Shown here piece by piece: positions 1 through 9,369 of a stretch of DNA of 64,000 nt. The stretch is from Dorea phocaeensis (GTDB lineage Bacteria > Bacillota > Clostridia > Lachnospirales > Lachnospiraceae). Under the pieces are notes generated by a model, which was not told the origin of the DNA, did no database searches, and saw only the letters and a program-made list of their open reading frames with translations. The DNA is taken from contig NZ_OEPZ01000004.1 of NCBI RefSeq assembly GCF_900240315.1, positions 124,001 to 188,000 of the forward strand, read 5' to 3'. How positions within the stretch are numbered: position 1 is the stretch's first letter; each line of letters opens with the position of its first letter. The position numbers and the translations under genes are program-made.

Positions 1-1
1 T

Positions 2-100
2 GGACCAGAAGAAAATCGTAGTCTGAAGGTTGAGGAAGCTAGGGTTGCGATTTTTTTGGAATTAGTCAGGGAAACTGGAAAATCAGGGAAGAAGGTATAG
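2..100 (+). CDS. 3' end of an unidentified upstream gene (partial)
   Basis: An open frame runs from the window edge to a TAG at 98-100, giving 32 residues that end in RETGKSGKKV. It stops one base before the aroE start codon, as expected for an upstream operon member. The tail is charged (LKVEEARVAIFLELVRE) and probably helical. Too little is present to assign a family, so the product is left unnamed. Confidence 0.5.
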   Translation, partial: GPEENRSLKVEEARVAIFLELVRETGKSGKKV

Positions 101-101
101 T

Positions 102-974
102 ATGAGTAGGAATGTAACCGGAAAAACAAAATTATTCGGGGTGATCGGAACACCGATTGAGCATAGCTGTTCTCCGAAAATGCACAATGCGGCATTTGAT
201 GCACTGGGTTTGGACTATGAATATCTGGCTTTTGAGGTGGGACAGGATACGCTTGCGCAGGCGGTGGAAGGCTTGAAGGTGCTGGGCGTGAAAGGATTTA
301 GTGTTACGATGCCAAATAAGCAGGTTGTTGCTCCGTATTTGGATGAATTAAGTAAAGAAGCAAGACTTTGTGGTTCCGTGAATTGTGTTCATAATGAGAA
401 TGGAAAGCTCATTGGTTATAATACGGACGGTCATGGTTTTGTGGAAACGCTTCGCAGAAATGGGGTGAAGATCGAAGGAGCGAAGATGACGCTGATCGGA
501 ACAGGCGGCGTCAGTGCAGCTGCCTGTACGCAGGCTGCCTTAGATGGAATGAGAGAAATCTCACTGTTCGGAATTAAGGATGCCACCTTTGAAGCAGGAT
601 TAAAGCTGGCCGAGAGATTAAATCATGAGACGAACTGCAAGGTTCAGGTATATGAATTGACGGAGGAAAATATTTTAAGAGAACAGACGGCGCAAAGTGA
701 TATCCTTGGAAATGCAACGCCAGTCGGCATGGGAAAAATGGAAGGGAAGAGTCCGGTGAATGATCTTGCGGTGTTCCGGCCGGGACTGTCGGTAATCGAT
801 GTGATTTATCATCCGGCTAAGACAAAGTTTCTGGAGATGGCAGAAAGCTGTGGATGTAAGATTATGAACGGGAAGCAGATGCTGTTGTATCAGGGGGCGA
901 AAAGTTTTTCCATTTGGACAGGAAAAGAAATGCCGCTTGATGTGGTGGCGCCAATCGTGGCAAAACATCAGTAG
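102..974 (+). CDS. aroE: Shikimate dehydrogenase
   Basis: Reduces 3-dehydroshikimate to shikimate with NAD(P)H in the chorismate pathway (cytoplasm). The 290-residue length fits the family. The N-terminal substrate domain has the SCSPKMHNAAF motif near residue 23 and the catalytic Lys in TMPNKQ near residue 69, with the partner Asp in NTDGHGF near residue 108. The Rossmann domain starts at GTGGVSAAA (about 131), and the C-terminal MLLYQGA carries the usual Gln. The dinucleotide-loop sequence does not settle NADP versus NAD, so a quinate/shikimate (YdiB-like) enzyme is possible. GGGAAGAAGG precedes the ATG. Its stop codon overlaps a GTG leading into the next gene. Confidence 0.93.
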   Translation: MSRNVTGKTKLFGVIGTPIEHSCSPKMHNAAFDALGLDYEYLAFEVGQDTLAQAVEGLKVLGVKGFSVTMPNKQVVAPYLDELSKEARLCGSVNCVHNENGKLIGYNTDGHGFVETLRRNGVKIEGAKMTLIGTGGVSAAACTQAALDGMREISLFGIKDATFEAGLKLAERLNHETNCKVQVYELTEENILREQTAQSDILGNATPVGMGKMEGKSPVNDLAVFRPGLSVIDVIYHPAKTKFLEMAESCGCKIMNGKQMLLYQGAKSFSIWTGKEMPLDVVAPIVAKHQ

Positions 975-994
975 TGAGAGCGGAAGTGTTTGCA

Positions 995-2386
995 ATGGAT
1001 CAGTATGATGTAATTATTATCGGCGCAGGTCCGTCTGGGATTTTCTGTGCGTATGAGTTGAAAAAACAAAGACCTGATCTGAGAGTTTTGATGCTTGAAA
1101 AAGGACGATCTATCGAAAAGAGACAGTGTCCGAAACGAAAGACAAAGGTATGTGTGGGCTGTCAGCCATGTTCCATTACAACCGGATTTGCAGGAGCGGG
1201 AGCATTTTCTGATGGGAAATTATCGCTATCTCCGGATGTAGGAGGGACGCTTCCGGAAATTCTGGGCTATGAGAGGGCAGAGGAATTGATCCGTGAGGCT
1301 GATGATATCTATCTGAAATTTGGTGCAGATGAGAAAGTCTATGGAATCGAAGATTACGAGGCGATTGAGAATATTCGGGCCAAGGCGATTCGTGCGAATC
1401 TAAAGCTGATCGAGTGTCCGATTCGTCATCTGGGGACGGAAGAAGGTTATAAGATCTATACACGTCTTCAGAATCATCTGCTGGAACAAGGTGTTGAGAT
1501 CCAGTTTATGACCATGGTGAAGAATATCCTGGTGGAAGACGGCGTGGCAAAAGGTGTTGTGACGGATAAGGGTGAGACATACTACGCATCGGAGATTGTA
1601 GCAGGAATCGGACGGGAAGGATCGGAGTGGTTTTCTCATATCTGTAAAGAGCACAATATTGAGACTCGAAACGGTACCGTGGATGTGGGCGTGCGTGTGG
1701 AAGTGCGCGATGAGATTATGAAGGAACTTAATGAGAAGCTTTATGAAGCAAAATTAGTGTATTATACGCCGACATTTGACGATAAGGTGCGCGTATTTTG
1801 TACGAATCCATCCGGGGAAGTGGCAACCGAATATTATGACGAGCGGCTGGCTGTGGTGAACGGACATGCGTATAAGTCACAGGATATGAAGACGAATAAT
1901 ACGAACTTTGCGCTCTTGGTTTCCAAAAACTTTACGGAGCCTTTCAAGTCTCCGATCGAGTATGGCAAGCATATTGCGCAGCTGGGAAATATGCTCTGTG
2001 ACGGTAAGATTCTGCTGCAGAGATACGGAGATTTCCGAAGAGGAAGGCGTACCACACAGGAGCGTCTGATGCGAAATAATATTACGCCGACCTTAAAGGA
2101 TGCGGTACCGGGAGATCTGTCGCTGGTATTTCCGCATCGAATTATGGTGGCGATCGATGAGATGATTCAGGCGCTTGATAAAGTGACGCCGGGAATTGCA
2201 TCAGATGAGACGCTGCTGTACGGTGTGGAAGTGAAGTTCTATTCCAATAAGGTGGTTGTAAATCAGGAGTTTGAGACGAATATCAAAGGCCTTCGCGCAA
2301 TGGGCGACGGAGCGTCTATCACCAGAGGCCTTCAGCAGGCATCTGCCAATGGAATTTGTGTGGCAAGATGTATTCTTGAGAAGTAG
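995..2386 (+). CDS. FAD-dependent dehydrogenase of unknown substrate
   Basis: A 463-residue flavoprotein of the NAD(P)/FAD-dependent oxidoreductase type (COG2509-like). The Rossmann motif DVIIIGAGPSGIFCAYEL lies at the N-terminus, and a GDGASITRGLQQASANG motif near the C-terminus closes the FAD site. After the first domain there is a cysteine cluster, CPKRKTKVCVGCQPC, followed by a Gly-rich GFAGAGAFSDGKLS loop typical of this family. The ATG at 995 is preferred; a GTG at 974 overlapping the aroE stop would add seven residues. Substrate is not known for the family. Co-directional and probably co-transcribed with aroE. Confidence 0.8.
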   Translation: MDQYDVIIIGAGPSGIFCAYELKKQRPDLRVLMLEKGRSIEKRQCPKRKTKVCVGCQPCSITTGFAGAGAFSDGKLSLSPDVGGTLPEILGYERAEELIREADDIYLKFGADEKVYGIEDYEAIENIRAKAIRANLKLIECPIRHLGTEEGYKIYTRLQNHLLEQGVEIQFMTMVKNILVEDGVAKGVVTDKGETYYASEIVAGIGREGSEWFSHICKEHNIETRNGTVDVGVRVEVRDEIMKELNEKLYEAKLVYYTPTFDDKVRVFCTNPSGEVATEYYDERLAVVNGHAYKSQDMKTNNTNFALLVSKNFTEPFKSPIEYGKHIAQLGNMLCDGKILLQRYGDFRRGRRTTQERLMRNNITPTLKDAVPGDLSLVFPHRIMVAIDEMIQALDKVTPGIASDETLLYGVEVKFYSNKVVVNQEFETNIKGLRAMGDGASITRGLQQASANGICVARCILEK

Positions 2387-2437
2387 ATCCAGACGGAATA
2401 CAGAGGAAATATAGAAAATATAGAAGAAATATAGCAG

Positions 2438-2493
2438 AATTACAGCCGGGGATTTGGTGATTTTTTGAGAAGACCAAGTCCCCGGCTGTAATT
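2438..2493 (+). terminator. Hairpin terminator after the FAD dehydrogenase
   Basis: Arms 2438-2458 and 2473-2493 pair over 21 positions with one G-U wobble; the 14-base loop is 2459-2472. A short T run follows, and a T run also lies in the loop, so it may work in either direction. It separates aroE/FAD gene from glmM. Confidence 0.8.
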
Positions 2494-2498
2494 TTAGG

Positions 2499-2527
2499 TT
2501 GTAATTTCAGACAAAACCTCGTATAAT
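2499..2527 (+). promoter_or_regulatory. Sigma-A promoter for glmM
   Basis: TTGTAA at 2499-2504, 17-base spacer, then a perfect TATAAT at 2522-2527. It sits directly behind the upstream terminator and about 70 bases before the glmM start. Confidence 0.75.
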
Positions 2528-2596
2528 AGAACACATGTTGAAATCCGATTGTGCAAAAAAATCGGACAAAAAGGCAAATACAAGGAGATTATAATT

Positions 2597-3943
2597 ATGG
2601 GTAAATATTTTGGCACGGATGGATTCCGCGGAGAAGCAAATGAAGTATTGACGGTTGAGCATGCGTTTAAGGTTGGAAGATTTCTTGGATGGTATTATGG
2701 ACAGGATCATAAGGCGAAGGTTGTGATCGGAAAGGATACCAGAAGAAGCAGTTATATGTTTGAGTATGCTCTGGTAGCAGGATTGACGGCATCTGGAGCT
2801 AATGCGTACCTTTTGCATGTGACGACGACTCCAAGTGTATCTTACGTGACAAGAACAGAGAATTTTGACTGTGGTATTATGATTTCCGCAAGCCATAATC
2901 CGTTTTATGATAATGGAATCAAGATCATCAATGGAAAAGGGCATAAACTGGAAGCCGAAGTGGAAGAAAAGATTGAGGCGTATATTGACGGTGAAATCGG
3001 GGAACTTCCGCTTGCTAAGAAAGAGGAGATCGGTCGAACCGTAGACTATGCAGCGGGAAGAAATCGTTACATTGGTTATCTGATTTCTCTGGCAACAAGG
3101 TCCTTTGAAGATATGAGAGTAGGTTTGGACTGCTCTAACGGAAGCGCATTCGCCATTGCAAAAAGCGTTTATGATGCATTAGGAGCAAAAACCTATGTGA
3201 TCAACTGTGAACCGGATGGAACGAATATTAATACGAACTGTGGTTCCACACATATTGAAGTGCTTCAGCAGTATGTGAAGGAGCATCAGCTGGATGTCGG
3301 ATTTGCATATGACGGTGATGCCGATCGGTGTATTGCAGTGGATGAGAATGGCAATGTGATTGACGGAGATTTGATTCTGTATGTCTGTGGAAAATATCTG
3401 AAGGAGAATGGACGGCTTAACGGCGACACGATTGTAACGACGATTATGTCCAATCTGGGACTTTACAAAGCATGCGACAAAGCAGGTCTTAAGTATGAAA
3501 AGACGGCAGTTGGAGATAAGTATGTATATGAAAATATGGTACAAAATGATTATTCTCTTGGCGGAGAGCAGTCCGGCCATATTATTTTCAGCAAACATGC
3601 GACGACAGGAGACGGAATCCTGACATCTCTGATGGTGATGGAAGTTATTTTGGAGAAGAAGATGAGTCTTGGAAAGCTGGCAGAGGAGGTTAAGATTTAT
3701 CCACAGCTTCTAAAGAACGTACGCGTGGCTGATAAAAAAGAAGCGAGGGAGAATCCAGCAGTTGTAAAAGCGGTGGAAGCTGTTGCCGAAGCTCTTGGCG
3801 ACGATGGACGTATTCTGGTAAGAGAAAGTGGAACGGAGCCGGTGATTCGTGTGATGGTTGAGGCGGCAACGGATGAACTTTGTGAGAAATATGTAAATCA
3901 GGTGGTTGATGTTATCAAAGCCGAAGGTCTGATGATTGAATAA
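2597..3943 (+). CDS. glmM: Phosphoglucosamine mutase
   Basis: Converts glucosamine-6-phosphate to glucosamine-1-phosphate for UDP-GlcNAc and peptidoglycan synthesis. The 448-residue protein starts MGKYFGTDGFRGEAN, as GlmM proteins do. The phosphoserine loop is ISASHNPFYDNGIK (about residues 97-110), the metal loop is DGDADRC (about 237-243), and the phosphate-binding loop RESGTEPVIRVM is near the C-terminus. The ATG at 2597 follows AAGGAGA by 8 bases; an in-frame start at 2549 lacks a ribosome site and family homology. Transcribed alone from its own promoter. Confidence 0.96.
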   Translation: MGKYFGTDGFRGEANEVLTVEHAFKVGRFLGWYYGQDHKAKVVIGKDTRRSSYMFEYALVAGLTASGANAYLLHVTTTPSVSYVTRTENFDCGIMISASHNPFYDNGIKIINGKGHKLEAEVEEKIEAYIDGEIGELPLAKKEEIGRTVDYAAGRNRYIGYLISLATRSFEDMRVGLDCSNGSAFAIAKSVYDALGAKTYVINCEPDGTNINTNCGSTHIEVLQQYVKEHQLDVGFAYDGDADRCIAVDENGNVIDGDLILYVCGKYLKENGRLNGDTIVTTIMSNLGLYKACDKAGLKYEKTAVGDKYVYENMVQNDYSLGGEQSGHIIFSKHATTGDGILTSLMVMEVILEKKMSLGKLAEEVKIYPQLLKNVRVADKKEARENPAVVKAVEAVAEALGDDGRILVRESGTEPVIRVMVEAATDELCEKYVNQVVDVIKAEGLMIE

Positions 3944-3956
3944 TGAACGTATTCCG

Positions 3957-3978
3957 GGCACAGTGTTTTCACTGTGCC
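3957..3978 (+). terminator. Terminator hairpin after glmM
   Basis: Perfect 9-bp stem GGCACAGTG/CACTGTGCC around a TTTT loop, 13 bases after the glmM stop. The downstream tract is T-rich but interrupted, so termination may be partial. Confidence 0.65.
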
Positions 3979-4064
3979 TGTTGTATTATAAGCCTCTTTA
4001 TTTTGCATGAGTTTTTTAAAATTGACACATACTATAGAATCATGTGGAAAAGGAAGGAGAACTT

Positions 4065-5330
4065 ATGTATAAGTATTTGCCGATTACAGATATTTACGCA
4101 AGAGAAATTCTTGATTCTCGCGGGAATCCTACGATAGAAGCTGAGGTGTTGGCAGGAGATGAGTTTCTCGGACGCGCAGGAGTTCCGTCCGGGGCTTCTA
4201 CCGGGAAATTTGAAGCGGTGGAACTTCGGGACGGCGGAAAGCGATATGGTGGTCTGGGGGTACGTCGCGCAGTGGATCATGTCAATGCCAGGATTGCACA
4301 TGCATTGGTGGGAATGAATGTGTTCGATCAGAAGGCGATCGATGAAACGCTACAGAAGTTGGATGGAACCAATAATAAATCAAATCTTGGTGCAAATGCA
4401 ACGCTGGGAGTTTCCATGGCTGCGGCAAAAGCTGCGGCAGCTGCGCTTCGGACGCCACTTTATTCTTACTTGGGCGGCATTCATGTGGGAAAGATGCCGG
4501 TTCCGATGATGAATATCTTAAATGGCGGCCGCCATGCCGACAACACATTGGATATTCAGGAATTTATGATTATGCCGATCGGAGCCTGCTGCTATCAGGA
4601 AGGTCTTCGGATGTGTGTAGAGATTTACCATATTTTAAGGGGACTTTTAAAAGAGCAGGGATACGGCACGGCCGTAGGAGATGAAGGCGGTTTTGCACCG
4701 GATTTAAGTGGTGCAAAGGAAGCGCTTCGTTTTCTGGTAAAAGCTGTGGAGACGGCAGGGTACCAGCCGGGAAAAGAGGTAGGCCTGGCGCTTGATGTGG
4801 CGGCAAGTGAGTTGTATGATCTGCAGTCTGGTAAATATGTATTTGAAGGAGAAGGAAAGCGGTCAGGAAATTTGGTAGCCCGTACTGCAGCGGAGATGGC
4901 CGATTATTACGAAGAGCTGGCGAACGAATTTCCGCTTTTATCCATCGAAGATCCACTGGATGAAGAAGACTGGGAAGGATGGAAGATGCTGACGGCACGA
5001 CTGGGAAGCCGGTTGCAGTTGGTGGGGGACGATCTGTTTGTGACCAATACAAGGCGCCTGAAAAAAGGAATTGAGTGGAAGGCGGCCAATGCAATTTTAA
5101 TTAAAGTCAATCAGATTGGTACTTTGACAGAGGCAATTGAAGCCATAGAAATGGCGAAAAGAGCAGGGTATCAGACCATCATTTCTCACCGGTCAGGAGA
5201 GACAGCGGATTCGATGATTGCGGATCTTGCCGTGGCATTTCGTACTGGACAGATCAAAACCGGAGCGCCGTGTCGGGCGGAACGAGTGGAAAAGTATAAT
5301 CAGCTGCTGCGGATTGAAGAACGGCTTTAA
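4065..5330 (+). CDS. eno: Enolase (phosphopyruvate hydratase)
   Basis: Converts 2-phosphoglycerate to phosphoenolpyruvate in glycolysis. The 421-residue protein shows the enolase order of motifs: ILDSRGNPT near the N-terminus, [26 protein letters not shown], the metal ligands in [10 protein letters not shown] and GDDLFVTN, the catalytic Lys in [13 protein letters not shown] and [18 protein letters not shown]. Two spots differ from textbook enolases: NGGRHADN (usually NGGAHADN) and [16 protein letters not shown] (usually TGSLSRTDR), suggesting a divergent Clostridia lineage. The ATG at 4065 follows AAGGAGA; an upstream ATG at 4044 has no ribosome site. A TTGACA lies at 4022-4027 but no good -10 is spaced from it. 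Confidence 0.95.
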   Translation: MYKYLPITDIYAREILDSRGNPTIEAEVLAGDEFLGRAGVPSGASTGKFEAVELRDGGKRYGGLGVRRAVDHVNARIAHALVGMNVFDQKAIDETLQKLDGTNNKSNLGANATLGVSMAAAKAAAAALRTPLYSYLGGIHVGKMPVPMMNILNGGRHADNTLDIQEFMIMPIGACCYQEGLRMCVEIYHILRGLLKEQGYGTAVGDEGGFAPDLSGAKEALRFLVKAVETAGYQPGKEVGLALDVAASELYDLQSGKYVFEGEGKRSGNLVARTAAEMADYYEELANEFPLLSIEDPLDEEDWEGWKMLTARLGSRLQLVGDDLFVTNTRRLKKGIEWKAANAILIKVNQIGTLTEAIEAIEMAKRAGYQTIISHRSGETADSMIADLAVAFRTGQIKTGAPCRAERVEKYNQLLRIEERL

Positions 5331-5392
5331 ATAGAGCTTAAAAAGCTTTCAAGAGAGCAGGGGAGAAGTTGGAGAGAACGGGAAATTACTAC

Positions 5393-5421
5393 TTGCGAAT
5401 CCATCCGGCTTGTGGTACACT
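5393..5421 (+). promoter_or_regulatory. Promoter before secG
   Basis: TTGCGA at 5393-5398, a 17-base spacer, TACACT at 5416-5421 with a TGG extended -10 at 5413-5415. It would drive secG and probably rnr-smpB. Confidence 0.6.
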
Positions 5422-5452
5422 AAGTATGGTTTATCCGCAGGAGGTGTAGAAA

Positions 5453-5695
5453 GTGGAAATTTTAAAAACGGTATTAATGATTATATTTGCAATAGACTGT
5501 ATCGCATTGACGGCAATCGTATTGCTGCAGGAAGGAAAATCAGCAGGATTAGGAACCATTAGTGGTATGGCTGACACATATTGGGGACAGAATAAAGGAC
5601 GTTCTATGGAAGGCGCTTTGGTGAAGTCCACAAAGTTCCTGGCAATACTGTTTATTGTACTGGCAGCAGTGTTGAATTTAAAAGTATTTGCATAA
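5453..5695 (+). CDS. secG: Preprotein translocase subunit SecG
   Basis: Small membrane subunit of the SecYEG channel. The 80-residue protein has two membrane helices (about residues 3-23 and 61-79) around a polar loop with LLQEGKSAGLGTISGMADTYWG, the SecG signature. Start is a GTG at 5453, set by AGGAGG at 5439-5444. First gene of the secG-rnr-smpB group. Confidence 0.93.
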   Translation: MEILKTVLMIIFAIDCIALTAIVLLQEGKSAGLGTISGMADTYWGQNKGRSMEGALVKSTKFLAILFIVLAAVLNLKVFA

Positions 5696-5722
5696 GATGA
5701 GTATATTTTATGAGAATGGCGG

Positions 5723-5744
5723 GACACTCCTGTATGGGAGTGTC
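5723..5744 (+). terminator. Hairpin between secG and rnr
   Basis: Stem GACACTCC/GGAGTGTC around TGTATG, then a T-rich tract. It lies just upstream of the rnr ribosome site, so it may reduce read-through from secG instead of fully ending transcription. No separate rnr promoter is seen. Confidence 0.55.
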
Positions 5745-5774
5745 TCTTTCTATTATCTTTAGGAGGTGCAGAAG

Positions 5775-7928
5775 ATGGACAAGACATTTGAGAAGAGAAA
5801 AAAAGTGATTTATGATCTGATCTGTGATGATTTGTATACACCCATGAAATTTAAGGAACTTGCAATGCTTCTGCAGGTTCCAAAAGAGAGAAGAGATGAG
5901 CTTCGCCAGATCTTGGAGGCATTAGAGTCGGAAGGGAAAATCTATCTTTCCAAGCGTGGGAAGTACTGTCGGGGAGAAGCAAAGCGGCTGACAGGGATTT
6001 TCCGTGCAAGCTTAAAAGGTTTTGGGTTCGTCGTGATAGAAGGCGAAGAACAGGACATCTATATTGCAGAGGAAGACACCAATACAGCAATGGATCAGGA
6101 TGAAGTGGAAGTTGTAATTACAAGAGAGCCGGATGGACGCAGCAGAGAAGGTAAGATTGTGCGGATTGTGAATCGGGCGCTCACGAAAGTAGTGGGACTT
6201 TACCAGGTTCGGAAAGGAAAATCTTACGGGTTCGTGATTCCGGATAATCAGCGGTTAAGCAGTGATATCTTTGTGCCTGTCGAGTATTCCAAAGGGGCGG
6301 TAGATGGTCATAAAGTGGTGGTAGAATTAACATCCTACGGGGATGATAGAAGAAGCCCGGAGGGGAAAGTAGTGGAGATTATTGGTCATATCAATGATCC
6401 CGGAATCGATATTCTCTCCATTGTAAAAGGGTATGATCTGCCGCTGGAGTTTCCGGAGAAGGTTTTAAATCAGGCAGAGCGCGTCGCAAAACCGGTATCA
6501 GAAGCTGATAGACAAGGAAGACAGGATCTTAGAGATTGGCAGATGGTTACCATTGATGGGGAGGATGCCAAGGATTTGGACGATGCAGTTTCTATTGCAA
6601 GAGAAGGAGACTGTTATATACTGGGCGTTCATATTGCCGATGTCACCAATTATGTACAGGAAAACAGCGCGTTGGATCGGGAAGCATTCAAGCGAGGAAC
6701 CAGTGTGTATCTGGTGGATCGGGTTATTCCTATGCTTCCGCATACGCTGTCCAATGGAATTTGTTCTCTGAATCAGGGAGAGGATCGTCTGGCGCTTAGT
6801 TGTATTATGAAGATTGATGAGAAAGGGCGGGTGGTGGACCATGAGATTGCCGAGACGGTGATCCGGGTAGATCAGAGAATGTCTTATACCAGTGTGAAGA
6901 AGATTCTGGAAGATCATGATCCAAAGGAGACGAAGAAGTATCAGGAACTGGTGCCGATGTTCGAGGAAATGAGCCGACTGTCGAAGATTTTACGGGAGCA
7001 CCGAAGAATAAGGGGATCCATCGATTTTGATTTTCCGGAGACGAAGATGATTCTGGATGAGAAGGGACGTCCGCTGGAGCTTCAACCCTATGAACGCAAT
7101 GTGGCAACACGGATGATTGAAGATTTTATGCTGCTTGCAAATGAGACGGTGGCGGAGGATTATTACTGGCAGGAACTGCCGTTTGTCTACCGTACCCATG
7201 AGGCTCCGGACGAAGAAAAAATCCGTACGCTGGCGACATTTATCAATAACTTTGGCTATTCTATGCATGTGGGAGCGAATGAGGTGCGTCCGAAAGAGAT
7301 CCAGAAACTCCTTGCAAAAGTAGAAGGAAGCCCACAGGAAGCGATGATCAGTAGACTGGCGCTTCGGTCTATGAAGCAGGCAAAGTATACGCCGGAGAAC
7401 AGCGGACACTTTGGGCTTGCAGCGGCGTATTATACGCATTTTACTTCCCCAATTAGAAGATATCCGGATCTTCAGATTCATCGAATTATTAAAGATAATA
7501 TTCGGGGAAGGATGCAGGAAGAAAAGATTGTGCACTATGATAAGATTCTGCCGGAGGTGACGAAGCACGCAAGCGAGATGGAGAGGCGCGCAGAAGAGGC
7601 AGAAAGAGAGACGGTGAAGCTGAAAAAAGTAGAATATATGCAGCAGCATTTAGGCGAGATCTTCGAGGGGGTTATCTCTAGCATTACCAAGTGGGGGATG
7701 TATGTAGAGCTGCCCAATACGGTAGAGGGACTGGTGCATGTGGCAAATATGCGGGATGATCATTATGAGTATGATGAAAATCGATATGAACTGATAGGAG
7801 CACATACGAATAAAGTATATAAGCTGGGGCAAAGAATTTGGATACAGGTAACTGGCGCAGATCGGCTGCTTCGCACGATTGATTTTGAGATTGCAGAGGA
7901 AGGGGAAGAGGAAGATGGCAAAGAGTAA
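5775..7928 (+). CDS. rnr: Ribonuclease R (3'-5' exoribonuclease)
   Basis: Degrades structured RNA and, with SmpB-tmRNA, non-stop mRNA. The 717-residue protein has an N-terminal helical domain (about 1-60), cold-shock domains (about 70-215), the RNB catalytic domain with [14 protein letters not shown] (about 260-273) and [16 protein letters not shown] (about 555-570), and a C-terminal S1 domain beginning near [18 protein letters not shown]. Unlike E. coli RNase R it lacks a long basic tail. The ATG at 5775 has AGGAGG at 5761-5766. It overlaps smpB by 14 bases, a functional coupling known in many Firmicutes. Confidence 0.96.
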   Translation: MDKTFEKRKKVIYDLICDDLYTPMKFKELAMLLQVPKERRDELRQILEALESEGKIYLSKRGKYCRGEAKRLTGIFRASLKGFGFVVIEGEEQDIYIAEEDTNTAMDQDEVEVVITREPDGRSREGKIVRIVNRALTKVVGLYQVRKGKSYGFVIPDNQRLSSDIFVPVEYSKGAVDGHKVVVELTSYGDDRRSPEGKVVEIIGHINDPGIDILSIVKGYDLPLEFPEKVLNQAERVAKPVSEADRQGRQDLRDWQMVTIDGEDAKDLDDAVSIAREGDCYILGVHIADVTNYVQENSALDREAFKRGTSVYLVDRVIPMLPHTLSNGICSLNQGEDRLALSCIMKIDEKGRVVDHEIAETVIRVDQRMSYTSVKKILEDHDPKETKKYQELVPMFEEMSRLSKILREHRRIRGSIDFDFPETKMILDEKGRPLELQPYERNVATRMIEDFMLLANETVAEDYYWQELPFVYRTHEAPDEEKIRTLATFINNFGYSMHVGANEVRPKEIQKLLAKVEGSPQEAMISRLALRSMKQAKYTPENSGHFGLAAAYYTHFTSPIRRYPDLQIHRIIKDNIRGRMQEEKIVHYDKILPEVTKHASEMERRAEEAERETVKLKKVEYMQQHLGEIFEGVISSITKWGMYVELPNTVEGLVHVANMRDDHYEYDENRYELIGAHTNKVYKLGQRIWIQVTGADRLLRTIDFEIAEEGEEEDGKE

Positions 7929-8385
7929 TGGGAAAATGATAGCAAATAATAAGAAAGCGTACCATGATTATTTTATTCTTGATACCTATGAGACGGGCAT
8001 TGCCCTTAGCGGGACAGAGGTAAAATCTCTTCGTATGGGGAAATGCAGTATCAAGGAGTCCTTTATCCGTGTAGAGAATGGAGAAGTGTACATTTATGGA
8101 ATGCATATCAGCCCATACGAAAAAGGAAATATTTTCAACAAAGACCCTCTGCGGGTCAGAAAACTTCTTCTGCATAAGCAGGAGATCAATAAACTGATCG
8201 GCAAGACGAAGGAAAAGGGAATGGCAATCGTCCCTTTGAAGGTGTATTTTAAAGGAAGCTTGGTGAAGGTAGAGATTGGTCTCGCAAAAGGAAAGAAGTT
8301 ATATGATAAGCGCCAGGATATTGCGAAGAAGGATCAGAAACGAGAGGCGCAGAGGGACTTTAAAGTAAGAAACTTAAGTGTATAA
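7915..8385 (+). CDS. smpB: SsrA-binding protein SmpB
   Basis: Binds the tRNA-like end of tmRNA and delivers it to stalled ribosomes. The 156-residue protein has the core [26 protein letters not shown], the SPYEKGN segment, and a basic C-terminal tail [25 protein letters not shown] that enters the decoding site. The ATG at 7915 gives the usual MAKSNGK start and lies inside the rnr end (GGAAGAGGAAG upstream). The tmRNA gene lies 2.1 kb downstream in the same window. Confidence 0.96.
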   Translation: MAKSNGKMIANNKKAYHDYFILDTYETGIALSGTEVKSLRMGKCSIKESFIRVENGEVYIYGMHISPYEKGNIFNKDPLRVRKLLLHKQEINKLIGKTKEKGMAIVPLKVYFKGSLVKVEIGLAKGKKLYDKRQDIAKKDQKREAQRDFKVRNLSV

Positions 8386-8445
8386 GCGATGGAAGAAGTA
8401 AGAATACGGTTGGAATGTTGAAAGGGCTGTGGAAAGGAGATACAT

Positions 8446-8682
8446 ATGGTACCTGTAAAAAAAGAGGAATTAAGGAAGTTGGTTACACAGACTACTGTGG
8501 AGATTTATGAGGAATTGACGCCTCAGTTGATTCAGCTGATTGATCAGACGAAGCATGATGAATCCCTGACAGAGGCTCAGAAGCAGGATGAGATTTCCCT
8601 TCATATGATGGGGTATGTGAAATCCTGTACTAATGAGATTATCATAGAGGTTTTGGCAGAAATACTGGGGCTTGAAGATTAG
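8446..8682 (+). CDS. Small hypothetical protein
   Basis: A 78-residue acidic, predicted all-helical protein with no membrane segment or signal peptide (VPVKKEELRKLVTQTTVEIYEELTPQLIQLIDQ near the start). AAAGGAGA lies 6 bases before the ATG and a terminator follows, which supports a real gene at the end of the secG-rnr-smpB group. I do not recognise the family and infer no function. Confidence 0.7.
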   Translation: MVPVKKEELRKLVTQTTVEIYEELTPQLIQLIDQTKHDESLTEAQKQDEISLHMMGYVKSCTNEIIIEVLAEILGLED

Positions 8683-8707
8683 AAAGCTCGGTCAAAAGAC
8701 ATAGAAG

Positions 8708-8740
8708 AAGGACTTCTCATATAGAGAGGTCCTTTTGTGA
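8708..8740 (+). terminator. Terminator of the secG-rnr-smpB group
   Basis: Arms 8708-8718 and 8724-8734 (AAGGACTTCTC and GAGAGGTCCTT, one wobble), a 5-base loop, then TTTTGTG. Confidence 0.8.
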
Positions 8741-8816
8741 TTTTATGTCTGTATAAGGAAGGGGGAGAATTCTCCCCCGATAGTAGAATGGGAGTCAAAT
8801 CCCGTTATGGTGAAGA

Positions 8817-9242
8817 TTACTCAATGGTAATCAGCTTTGGCTGTTCTTCCTGTTTTTCAACTTCTTTCGGGAAACAAAGCTTTAAAACTCCGTCTGAGAA
8901 AGAGGCCTTGATATCTTCCTGGGTTAAATCATCGCCTACATAGAAGCTTCTGTTGCAAGTGCCGGTATAGCGTTCTTTGTGTACGCAGTTTCCTTTGCTG
9001 TCCTTTTCTTCTTTGGTCTCATTCTTGTGAGCAGTGATCGTTAGGTAACCATCCTTTAAGTCTGCTTTGATATCAGCTTTGTTATATCCTGGAAGTTCCA
9101 TCTCTACCAGGTAGTTTCTATCCTTTTCGTGGATATCCGTCTTCATAATCTGGGAAGATGAACGGTCGTAAGAACGTGTGAAGAACGGGTCGTTGAACAT
9201 GTCATCAAATAAATTATTAAATCCTCTGTTTGCAAGTAACAT
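8817..9242 (-). CDS. Small heat-shock protein, Hsp20 family
   Basis: ATP-independent holdase that binds unfolding proteins in the cytoplasm. The 141-residue protein starts MLLANRGFNNLFDDMFND, typical of clostridial Hsp18 proteins, followed by an alpha-crystallin domain (about 38-130) with YLVEMELPGYNKADIKADLKDGYLTITA. The FSDGVLKLCFPK strand ends the domain. AAGGAGGAAT precedes the ATG. The promoter overlaps a CIRCE-like site, so HrcA control is likely. Neighbouring dnaJ-like gene shares promoter features. Confidence 0.93.
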   Translation of the reverse strand: MLLANRGFNNLFDDMFNDPFFTRSYDRSSSQIMKTDIHEKDRNYLVEMELPGYNKADIKADLKDGYLTITAHKNETKEEKDSKGNCVHKERYTGTCNRSFYVGDDLTQEDIKASFSDGVLKLCFPKEVEKQEEQPKLITIE

Positions 9243-9299
9243 AAGTCATTCCTCCTTAAAAAATGTATCTATGTGAATTGTTTTATTTGTTATATATAT

Positions 9300-9328
9300 T
9301 ATATAACACTTATTGTTAGCAAAGTCAA
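9300..9328 (-). promoter_or_regulatory. Promoter of hsp20 (minus strand)
   Basis: On the minus strand TTGACT (9323-9328), a 17-base spacer, then TATATAAT, read as TATATA (9300-9305). The spacer ends AAGTGT. The same -35 and AAGTGTTATAT block occur in the dnaJ-like promoter. Confidence 0.7.
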
Positions 9329-9342
9329 CACGTGAGTGCTAA
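9316..9342. promoter_or_regulatory. CIRCE-like operator (probable HrcA site)
   Basis: TTAGCAAAG-N9-GAGTGCTAA. The right half is a perfect CIRCE half-site and the spacing is exactly 9; the left half matches 6 of 9 (last three bases differ). It covers the -35 region of the hsp20 promoter, the usual position for an HrcA repressor site. Confidence 0.7.
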
Positions 9343-9369
9343 AAAATAAAAATTTTTTTATGCCGCGGG

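Noticed and set aside
4022-4041. eno promoter TTGACA with TATAGAAT
   Set aside because: The two boxes are only 5-6 bases apart and no other -10 has correct spacing, so no promoter was called.
3943-4137. 64-codon frame between glmM and eno
   Set aside because: It contains the glmM terminator and the eno ribosome site and overlaps the eno start; no protein features.
8737-8943. Short plus-strand frame after the smpB-group terminator
   Set aside because: Mostly antisense to hsp20, without ribosome site.
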